From: UBA1715 sp045599365
GTDB lineage: Bacteria; Bacteroidota; Bacteroidia; Bacteroidales; UBA1715
Direction: 5' to 3'
DNA length: 64,000 bases
Assembly: GCA_045599365.1 (NCBI GenBank)
Contig: JAZRVS010000129.1
Location: 1-64,000, forward strand
Positions 57,363-64,000 of the stretch are shown piece after piece. Each line of letters begins with the position of its first letter. Position 1 is the stretch's first letter. The notes beneath the pieces were generated by a model, which was not told where the DNA came from, made no database searches, and worked only from the letters and a program-made list of their open reading frames with translations. The translations under genes and the position numbers were made by a program.

Positions 57363-58832
57363 CTATTTGTTCACATTGGAGTCAGCTGAGTCTGCGTCTT
57401 GAGGTGTTAAAGAACGACCTAAGGAATTGTCACGAGTTGTTTCACCAACAGCTGATTCATCGCCAGCACTATCTTGAGCGTCTAAAAAGTTAGTGCCAGA
57501 TAATTCTGGAGCTGTATCAAGTGGAGCTCGTCCATACATTTCCATAGCGTATTCTTCGTCTGAAATAATACCCAATGACAAATCTTTTTGTAAGCGAGTT
57601 TGCTTTTGAATACGCATAGCTTCCAACTCCAAGTCTGGACGAAGTTCAGCTGGAGCAAACCAGAAGGTAACAAAACCGTCAAAACCAGCCATACGTAATG
57701 CGAGTGTCATACAACGTGACAACAAGTCAGCAATCGGCTTGTTTAATGTGTCAGCACTCAAACTGAAAATACGGCTTTCAACTGAAGCTGTATTAACGCC
57801 AGCTTCGCCACGACCTAAAACAGTAGGTACAACTTTCAAGCTGGCTTGGTTTTGAGCGTTCAATGTTTCAATAATTTCTTCAACTTGTAACGCAGCACCT
57901 GGATTTTTCTCGTTTAAGATAGAAACTTTAATGCTGTCTGTGTGAGCAAACGGAGAATCAGCACGAATATCAGAAAATCTAGCTGCAATTTGATTTAATT
58001 GACGATTTACCCACTCGTTAAATTTACGTTTGTCGTTTTTCAATTCGTCTGGACAACGATTTTTCAAAATTTCTTCAACAACTTCCAATGTAACTCTTGG
58101 AAAACCAGTAATTCTCATAATTCTATACAAATCATTGATAACCGTTTGTCTTGCTGCAATCGTGTTAATCGCTGAAGTGAAGAAAGAATATGAATAAACA
58201 TCTGTCGGGTCTTGTTTATATCTCGTTGTGAAAAATGTCGGAATATCCAAACTCGTTTCGTCAACGTTATCTGTTTCTTGAACTGGCTTAAACTCACCAG
58301 AAGATTTTTCAATAAATTTGACAGTTGCCATATCAACACAACGAATTGTTGAAGGTTGCATTGTCTTATCATAAATAAGTTCAGCTCCGACAGAACCTCT
58401 CATTAACAACAAATAACGCAAGTTGTTCAAAAATTCATTTAAAGACGGCTTTGATTGATAACCCAAAGTATAATCGGTAATTGAAAAAATGCGATAAAGA
58501 AGAGAATATAATAATGATTGTCCGTCTTTGCTGACTTGCCCTTGCGAATCTCTAACTTGATATAATAATTTTGTATCGGCAACTGTTAAATAAGCATTAG
58601 CTGCAGCACTAACATCTGGGTCAGTGCGCATAAGATTTTTAACCAACTCCATACTGTTATCTGAAACACGGCTTTCTTGAATGTCAGTTAAATGCTCTTG
58701 ATATTCGGGTAAAGTTAACGCTTCACTTGTGTTTGAAGGGTCAAAACTGTCAGTTATACTTACCCCACCAGCTCTTTGTTTGCTTTTAGGCAGGATAAAC
58801 TCAAACATTTTACTTAAACTTGTCGTTGCCAT
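57363..58832 (-). CDS. Portal protein, 489 aa
   Basis: Between terminase and protease genes. Helical wing and stem pattern (MELVKNLMRTDPDVSAAANA, EFLNNLRYLLLMRGSVGAEL, LNQIAARFSDIRADSPFAHT) and the C-terminal acidic low-complexity tail fit dodecameric portals of the phage portal superfamily. It forms the DNA entry vertex and docks terminase. Ends near the 23-bp element of the next unit. Confidence 0.82.
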   Translation of the reverse strand: MATTSLSKMFEFILPKSKQRAGGVSITDSFDPSNTSEALTLPEYQEHLTDIQESRVSDNSMELVKNLMRTDPDVSAAANAYLTVADTKLLYQVRDSQGQVSKDGQSLLYSLLYRIFSITDYTLGYQSKPSLNEFLNNLRYLLLMRGSVGAELIYDKTMQPSTIRCVDMATVKFIEKSSGEFKPVQETDNVDETSLDIPTFFTTRYKQDPTDVYSYSFFTSAINTIAARQTVINDLYRIMRITGFPRVTLEVVEEILKNRCPDELKNDKRKFNEWVNRQLNQIAARFSDIRADSPFAHTDSIKVSILNEKNPGAALQVEEIIETLNAQNQASLKVVPTVLGRGEAGVNTASVESRIFSLSADTLNKPIADLLSRCMTLALRMAGFDGFVTFWFAPAELRPDLELEAMRIQKQTRLQKDLSLGIISDEEYAMEMYGRAPLDTAPELSGTNFLDAQDSAGDESAVGETTRDNSLGRSLTPQDADSADSNVNK

Positions 58833-58833
58833 T

Positions 58834-60549
58834 TTACCATCGCTTTCGTATTGTATTGTTAAATCTTCTGTTAGAATACTCTAATAAATCGTCATTGTAA
58901 AGCTCTTTTTGAGCTCCACCAAAATCTAACCACTCTCTCGTTTCTTTTGTTTCGTTCAAACCAATTTCAAAGTTTCCGATTTCAATGGCTATGAACGAAT
59001 ATGCTAATGCGTGGAAAAAGTGGTCGTTCCCTCTAATCTTTTTCCAAATAGGCTGTTTGTCGGCATTGGAATCATCTCTAAACATATCTCTTAAATGCTC
59101 AATCAAAACATTTTGATATGTGGTGTAGCCATACAATTCCAAGAAACCAGAGTTAATTCCTTGCATAATTAAATCCAAAGCATTAGTTCTGTTTGCTCTG
59201 TAATATGATATTTCTCCGGCAACCTCTTTTACTGGTTCAACCGTTTTACCGTAGCTATATTCAATCGGAAAAATTCTTCGGTTTGACATATCTCTTATTT
59301 CATTTGATGTCGGAGTATATGGGTATCTATCAATAGCTCCATAGACAATGTTGTATTTCTTACACAATTCTTCAACTGTCGGTTTCAACGCCTCTGGAGG
59401 AACTGCTGTGAAATAAAAAGCGTGTCTTTTACTTGTTGACAAAACAATGTGACAAGAACTACCCATATCAATTCCAATAAAAACAGGTGTTGCACTATTT
59501 ATTTCAGGAACACGACTTTCTTTCATACAAGCAATAATCGCAGATTTATCTAATCGTGTCTGCGAGTCGCTGTATTCTTCTCCTAATACGGTGTTAATTC
59601 CACGTCTTATTTCGTTTTTCTTAATAAAGTCTGCCATTGTCGTTACCAAATATCTAATTGATAAAACACTTGAAGAAAATGGTCTTACCCAATATCCGTG
59701 TGTATATCTATCAGGAAATTCGGCAACCCATTCTCGTCTATCTCCATTTGAAAGCTCTTTAATCGGCTTTCCACACTTTTCACAGAACACGTAAGCGTTG
59801 TCTAAATCTAATCCAGCTACAATGCTTTCTGTTAATTCTGTTTTTAAATCTGTAACTTCATCTGGCAAACCTGGAATGTGAACAAAAGCTCTGTCATACA
59901 ACGGAACTTGCCAATGCCCACAATGTTCACATTTATAAAAGTATTCTCTTTTGTCAGAACTCTCATATTCCAAAGAAATTCCGTAACCAGAAAACGTTGG
60001 CGTTGAAAAACCGTGCTTTATTTTATAATCTGAACCCTGAATACGAGAATTAACTAACGCCAAGAACTCTTGGTTTGACAAATCGTACTCGTCATTCATA
60101 ATAAAGTCAACTGCAGTTGACGTAGCCGACGATTCGGTGTTCGCCGATATATATAAAAACGAATCGTTTAATTGCATAACGTCATTATTTCTAATATCTT
60201 CTTTTCTAGCTGGAAAATCGTTATCAAAAATCGGCTTAATACGAGTTTGTGCCTGAATTTTCTTCATAACTAAATCAGGATAAGTGTATAAACCAGTAAC
60301 TCCTTTGTTTCGTGCCAAGAAACCTATCATTTTTCTGTAGTTAATCTCAGATAAACCAACCTGTGATAACTTTTTAACACAAACAGAGGGGTGCATATCG
60401 TCAGCAATCGCCTTTTGAAAGGGATATTTTGTAAAAGAAAACTTATTTCCTGCACGAGTCGTATTCGCACAAATCCAATCGCCCATTGTAGCAACTGCAG
60501 CTCTTTCTTTTAGTCTGTTTGCAAATCTTTCTAAATAGTCGTTTGCCAT
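58834..60549 (-). CDS. terL: Terminase large subunit, 571 aa
   Basis: Start at ATG 60549 behind CAAGGAGTTGAT. The N-terminal ATPase has FSFTKYPFQKAIADDMHP, an adapted P-loop (LSQVGLSEINYRK) and Walker B VDFIMNDEYD. The C-terminal nuclease starts VFIGIDMGSS and includes AIDRYPYTPTS and NDHFFHALAY. A zinc ribbon (CEHCGHW, CEKCGKP) between them matches the GpA/lambda-type group. It packages DNA. No obvious small subunit is adjacent. Confidence 0.87.
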   Translation of the reverse strand: MANDYLERFANRLKERAAVATMGDWICANTTRAGNKFSFTKYPFQKAIADDMHPSVCVKKLSQVGLSEINYRKMIGFLARNKGVTGLYTYPDLVMKKIQAQTRIKPIFDNDFPARKEDIRNNDVMQLNDSFLYISANTESSATSTAVDFIMNDEYDLSNQEFLALVNSRIQGSDYKIKHGFSTPTFSGYGISLEYESSDKREYFYKCEHCGHWQVPLYDRAFVHIPGLPDEVTDLKTELTESIVAGLDLDNAYVFCEKCGKPIKELSNGDRREWVAEFPDRYTHGYWVRPFSSSVLSIRYLVTTMADFIKKNEIRRGINTVLGEEYSDSQTRLDKSAIIACMKESRVPEINSATPVFIGIDMGSSCHIVLSTSKRHAFYFTAVPPEALKPTVEELCKKYNIVYGAIDRYPYTPTSNEIRDMSNRRIFPIEYSYGKTVEPVKEVAGEISYYRANRTNALDLIMQGINSGFLELYGYTTYQNVLIEHLRDMFRDDSNADKQPIWKKIRGNDHFFHALAYSFIAIEIGNFEIGLNETKETREWLDFGGAQKELYNDDLLEYSNRRFNNTIRKRW

Positions 60550-60598
60550 ATCAACTCCTTGATTTTTATAGATTAGCAAAAAAATTTTAAAAAAGCAA

Positions 60599-60652
60599 CA
60601 TTTTTTTCTTGACTTATTTTGTAAAAGTGTGCCATAGTGTGCCAGTCAAGAA
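60599..60652. promoter_or_regulatory. Divergent control region with GGCACAC operator
   Basis: TTGACT (60609-60614), 18-bp spacer, CATAGT (60633-60638) is a moderate rightward promoter. Two GTGTGCC boxes (60627-60633, 60637-60643) overlap its -10, and the 18 bases 60627-60644 are the exact reverse complement of 975-992. The outer TTTCTTGACT and AGTCAAGAAA also form a 10-bp inverted repeat. The same regulator probably acts here and in the left-end region. Confidence 0.62.
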
Positions 60653-60669
60653 AAGAAAGTGAGGAAATT

Positions 60670-61116
60670 ATGAATTTATCTAAAATGTTTTCGTTGTTGA
60701 ACAGACACAATGTTATCTGTTTTAACAAAAAGAACGAATTATCAAGGCATTGGATATACCAAAATTGCAATAGCATTGAAAGAAACAAATTTGTAAGAGA
60801 ACTTCTCAGTTGTTTAGACGTACAAAGTGTTCGGTATGACGGTTCTTGTTTAAAGAAAAAATGTAACATTGACCGTTGTGTTAACCCAGATTGTTATGAA
60901 GTTTGCTTTAGAAAAAAAGATTCTATATCAAACAGTTTTTCTTACGAAGATATGCTTGATTTAGCTGAAATGATTGATTTAGAGAAGATATGCCAGATTG
61001 GTGAAAAGAAATACTTAGAGATTTTCAATAATGAACAACCAGATTTTCTTAAAATAACAATGAAAGACCTTAAAAAAACAATAGAATTTGTTAAAATGAA
61101 AGAAAAGGAGATATAA
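60670..61116 (+). CDS. Cysteine-rich HNH-like protein, 148 aa
   Basis: Start at ATG 60670 behind GTGAGGAAATT. Residues 70-85 (CNIDRCVNPDCYEVCFRK) resemble the C..x..CVNPxHL core of phage HNH proteins, but the final histidine is replaced by cysteine, so it may be only a zinc-binding structure. A helical C-terminus follows. It is the first gene of the rightward cluster. Confidence 0.52.
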   Translation: MNLSKMFSLLNRHNVICFNKKNELSRHWIYQNCNSIERNKFVRELLSCLDVQSVRYDGSCLKKKCNIDRCVNPDCYEVCFRKKDSISNSFSYEDMLDLAEMIDLEKICQIGEKKYLEIFNNEQPDFLKITMKDLKKTIEFVKMKEKEI

Positions 61117-61316
61117 TGTTAAAATATAATGTTAAAGAATTTGCCGAAATGTTAGGCATTTCAAGACGTACTATGTACCGATATATTGAACGTGGTGACA
61201 TTACGCCAAAAACAAACTTTAGAGGAAAACGCTTTTTCACAGCTGACCAATTGGAAGAATATCAAAACTTAATAAACGAGGAAAAAGAAAATGGAATATC
61301 CACAGATAGAATTTAA
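61116..61316 (+). CDS. MerR/excisionase-type HTH protein, 66 aa
   Basis: Start on a TAATG junction. VKEFAEMLGISRRTMYRYIE and TPKTNFRGKRFFTADQLEEY show the HTH and wing typical of MerR/Xis proteins. No integrase is present in the window, so it is more likely a regulator than an excisionase. Overlaps the next gene by 26 bases. Confidence 0.75.
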   Translation: MLKYNVKEFAEMLGISRRTMYRYIERGDITPKTNFRGKRFFTADQLEEYQNLINEEKENGISTDRI

Positions 61317-61713
61317 AAAAGTGTACGAACTGCTTTCATTTATGCTTGAATTAAAGAAAAATCCAAGTTTGTTAGATAAAGCTCCGTATGATGATATGAC
61401 AAAAAAAGCGTTGTCAGATGTTCTTCTTAAAAAATATTCAGATGACGATACTTCAAAGAAAAACTTACACGACGTTGACATTGAAGAAGAAACAGTGCGT
61501 TTATACGAATCAATGCAGTTAATTGATATTAAAGAAGATTTAGACCCTCGTGAACAAATCGCTTTAATCAAATTGAAGACAACCACATTAAAAGATTTGC
61601 TGGATATGATGAAAGAATCCAAAGAAATCAAAAATGTAAGACAATTTGAAAACGCTGTTTTAGAAATATTAACAGAAGAACAAGCAAATAGAGTTATTGA
61701 CTTAATTAAATAG
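61291..61713 (+). CDS. Hypothetical protein before primase-helicase, 140 aa
   Basis: Start behind ACGAGGAAAAAGAAA inside the previous gene. Charged and helical (VYELLSFMLELKKNPSLLDK, LKLKTTTLKDLLDMM-like stretch in the last half). It occupies the place of a small terminase or a replication accessory factor, but no HTH or other motif is clear. Function unknown. Confidence 0.6.
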   Translation: MEYPQIEFKKVYELLSFMLELKKNPSLLDKAPYDDMTKKALSDVLLKKYSDDDTSKKNLHDVDIEEETVRLYESMQLIDIKEDLDPREQIALIKLKTTTLKDLLDMMKESKEIKNVRQFENAVLEILTEEQANRVIDLIK

Positions 61714-61722
61714 GAGTTAATT

Positions 61723-64000
61723 ATGATTTTTAGAGAAAATGCTCCAAAATATTGGGATAAAGGATTACCTGTCATTCCGTTACACAAATGGGACGCACTC
61801 AACGCTGACGGAAAATCTATGGGAAAAGCTCCTTGTCCTGCTGGCTGGCAGAGATACTCTGACCAAATGCCAGATAAAGAATCACAAGAAAAATGGTTGC
61901 AACAATTCAGTGAAAACAATATTGGTTTGCCATTGGGGAAACAATCTCGCTGTGTCGCACTTGATATTGATAGTACAAACGAAGCAGAAATCGCTTTAAT
62001 TGACACTCTCGTTCCAAAATCAGCTTGGGTTCGTATTGGTAAAAAAGGAAAAGTATTGATGTTTCGTTACAATGGCGAAAAAACTTTCCGTATCAAAGAC
62101 GAATTAGGGAGAACAATCTGCGAGTTACTCTCTTCTGGAACACAAGTGGTGTTGCCTCCATCAATTCACCCAGATACCAAGCAACCTTATGTGGCAAACG
62201 CAAACTTATATGATGTAGTTGACCAATTACCACCTTTGCCGAAAAATATTGAAACGTTATTACGTTCAGCATTTGAAGAAAGTTTGGGAATTAAATTAAA
62301 CAATTCTGGTTGGACACGAACAGTTGACTACGTGTCACAAGGCTCTCGTGACGTTAAAATGACTTCTGTGGCTGGCGTTTATGCACAAGCAGTTCTTCGT
62401 GGTGAAGTAACATTAAAAGAAGCTATGGATATGTTAGTTGCTTGGTGCTCAACTCAAGTGGAACAAGTGTCAGGTGACCCTGTTGACGTAAACAAAGGTA
62501 TCAAAAATCTCGTAAAATTTGTTATGAAAGATGTTCTCGGACCAAAAAAGAAGGTATTGCCAAAAGGCTGGGACGTTGACTTGAGTGACAAAGAAAAACA
62601 AGAACTCGGAATTGACGCAAAAGAAGACATTGAAAGCTGGGACTTTGAAAAAGTGAAACAATATGTCAAAGAACATCTTGAGCCAACTGAATTAAACTCA
62701 GTAGAAAGAAGTAATGTCATTGAATACGTTGTTGAACGAATTGCTCGCTCAAATATGTCAGTTATCCAAGAAGAACAATCAATAAAACACTTGGTTAACA
62801 CAAACAAAGACAGCATTTCAGTTCCGGCTTTAAGAAAACGCATTATTGAACTTCGTTCAAACGGAGTTAGTGGCTTAAATCACACAGAAATCGCAAAAGC
62901 TGTGTTAAAAGACATAAATGACCGTATTCCAGACGAGGACCAATACGAAGTACAACGTGAATACAACTCGATTCGCTTTTGGCGTGACCAATTCTGGAAA
63001 TGGGGTGGTTCACACTGGGAAACATTGGAAAAAAATGAAATTTTAAAAGAAATTTCTTCAGAATATGGATATTTACCAGCTGCAAAGAAAAACTCCGACC
63101 ATTTGGGAATTTACAACGTTATGAAATCTCTTGTTGACCAACAAATTTGTGATGTTGAAACAAAAGGTGTGAATTTCTCAAACGGATTTGTTGATGTGAA
63201 CGGTGAAATACACAAACACGACAAAAAATATGGTTGCACATACACGTTGCCTTATCCATATTCACCAGAAAAAGCAAGTTTGGACAATTCACCGAAATTC
63301 AAAAAGTTGCTTCAATCATATTGGAACACCGACTCTGACTACGAAGACAAAGTTAAAGCATTACAAGAGGCTTTTGCAGTCACTATCTTCGGATATGGAC
63401 CATCCTTTGCACGAGCTGTATTGCTTTACGGAATTGCTGGGTCAGGGAAAAGCCAAGTGTTGACAGTATTATCAAATTTATTGCCAACTGAGGTAACATC
63501 TTGCGTCACACCATACGATTTTGACAATGGCTTTTATTTAGCGTCTTTATCCACTTCATATTTAAACATTTGTGGAGAATTAGACGAAACAAAATCAATT
63601 CCAAGTGCTGTTTTCAAACAAGTAATTGACGGAAGTGAGCTTGAAACGTCTTACAAATTCGGACAAAACTTCAAGTTCAGACCAAAAGCAACACATTGGT
63701 TTGCGTCAAATCACTTACCAAAATCAAAAGATACCACAGAAGGTTTCAATAGACGTTGGTTGGTGCTTGAATTCAACAATGTTGTTAAAGAAGAAGACAA
63801 AATCATTGATATTGGCAGAATAATTGCAGCTGAAGAACGTGAAAGCATTGTTGCGTGGGCAATTTCCACAATGAAAGAAGTTCGTGACAGAGGTGATTAC
63901 ACATTACCAGACAGCCATTTGAGAATTGTATCTGATATGATTTCTCAAAATAACTCCGTTTTTTTCTATCTGACTTCGGAGGAAGGACCGAAGAAAGACC
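61723..64000 (+). CDS. Primase-polymerase/SF3 helicase, partial
   Basis: Start at ATG 61723 behind ATAGGAGTTAATT. The frame stays open to the window end (759 codons), so the 3' end is missing. The N-terminal 170 residues resemble bifunctional PrimPol domains (CPAGWQRYSDQ, RCVALDIDSTN, VLPPSIHPDTKQPY). The helicase follows with Walker A YGIAGSGKSQVL, Walker B LNICGELDE and motif C HWFASNHLP of superfamily 3 (D5-like). It should prime and unwind at the origin. Confidence 0.85.
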   Translation, partial: MIFRENAPKYWDKGLPVIPLHKWDALNADGKSMGKAPCPAGWQRYSDQMPDKESQEKWLQQFSENNIGLPLGKQSRCVALDIDSTNEAEIALIDTLVPKSAWVRIGKKGKVLMFRYNGEKTFRIKDELGRTICELLSSGTQVVLPPSIHPDTKQPYVANANLYDVVDQLPPLPKNIETLLRSAFEESLGIKLNNSGWTRTVDYVSQGSRDVKMTSVAGVYAQAVLRGEVTLKEAMDMLVAWCSTQVEQVSGDPVDVNKGIKNLVKFVMKDVLGPKKKVLPKGWDVDLSDKEKQELGIDAKEDIESWDFEKVKQYVKEHLEPTELNSVERSNVIEYVVERIARSNMSVIQEEQSIKHLVNTNKDSISVPALRKRIIELRSNGVSGLNHTEIAKAVLKDINDRIPDEDQYEVQREYNSIRFWRDQFWKWGGSHWETLEKNEILKEISSEYGYLPAAKKNSDHLGIYNVMKSLVDQQICDVETKGVNFSNGFVDVNGEIHKHDKKYGCTYTLPYPYSPEKASLDNSPKFKKLLQSYWNTDSDYEDKVKALQEAFAVTIFGYGPSFARAVLLYGIAGSGKSQVLTVLSNLLPTEVTSCVTPYDFDNGFYLASLSTSYLNICGELDETKSIPSAVFKQVIDGSELETSYKFGQNFKFRPKATHWFASNHLPKSKDTTEGFNRRWLVLEFNNVVKEEDKIIDIGRIIAAEERESIVAWAISTMKEVRDRGDYTLPDSHLRIVSDMISQNNSVFFYLTSEEGPKKD

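Noticed and set aside
60573..60869. Minus-strand frame upstream of the terminase as the small terminase
   Set aside because: It is antisense to a better plus-strand gene with a good ribosome site and is rich in F, L and S without HTH features.
61116..61316. Excisionase of a temperate phage
   Set aside because: The fold fits, but no integrase, attachment site or CI-type repressor is visible in the window, so a lysogeny call is not supported.
1..64000. Alternative genetic code with reassigned stop codon
   Set aside because: TAG, TGA and TAA all end well-placed genes next to new starts, and core genes have normal lengths under the standard bacterial code.

Overview
This window is most of a tailed-phage genome (siphovirus type, lambda-like tail) with low G+C, tightly packed genes, AGGAGG-type ribosome sites and many ATGA or TAATG gene junctions. 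The best host clue is a DUF2312/GapR-type protein (9327-9554), a family centred on Alphaproteobacteria. The lambda-type tail tip set (L, K, I and J homologues) also fits a Gram-negative host. The host is an inference, not something read directly. I saw no integrase, CI-type repressor, tRNA or partition genes, so lifestyle is open. The last gene runs off the right edge, so the contig is longer than the window.

Layout. (1) 1-2030: one small gene split by an A-run, then about 1.6 kb without credible genes. This stretch carries duplicated iteron clusters and paired GGCACAC boxes and is the best replication-origin or control-region candidate. (2) 2031-25186, plus strand: the early region. It starts from a consensus sigma70-type promoter and runs through about 35 short accessory genes into replication and recombination genes: SF2 helicase, a possible ssDNA-binding protein, 5'-3' exonuclease, HD phosphohydrolase, MazG-like protein, DNA methyltransferase, DUF6378 protein, family B DNA polymerase, PD-(D/E)XK nuclease, thioredoxin, an Fe-S cysteine-rich protein and an SbcCD pair. 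(3) 25183-27612, minus strand: a holin-like protein and two related tail fibres. (4) 27722-34558, plus strand: a second adhesin cassette, including a 1006-residue protein with five tandem lectin-like modules. (5) 34555-60549, minus strand: the late region. Read from right to left it encodes terminase, portal, protease/scaffold, decoration protein, capsid, connectors, tail tube, frameshifted tail chaperones, tape measure, M/L/K/I/J tail tip, further fibres and lysis genes. (6) 60670-64000, plus strand: a small regulatory gene cluster and a primase-helicase open at the window end.

Regulation is unusually visible. Near-consensus promoters with 17-bp spacers stand before the early blocks, the divergent fibre cassettes and parts of the late region. 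Two early promoters share 17-bp-phased direct repeats. An 18-bp double GGCACAC element occurs near the left end and, inverted, in the terminase divergent promoter. A 59-residue ribbon-helix-helix protein on the strand opposite the late genes sits beside a 23-bp element that recurs upstream of the capsid protease gene. Several early transcripts appear to begin with long perfect hairpins or pseudoknot-like leaders.
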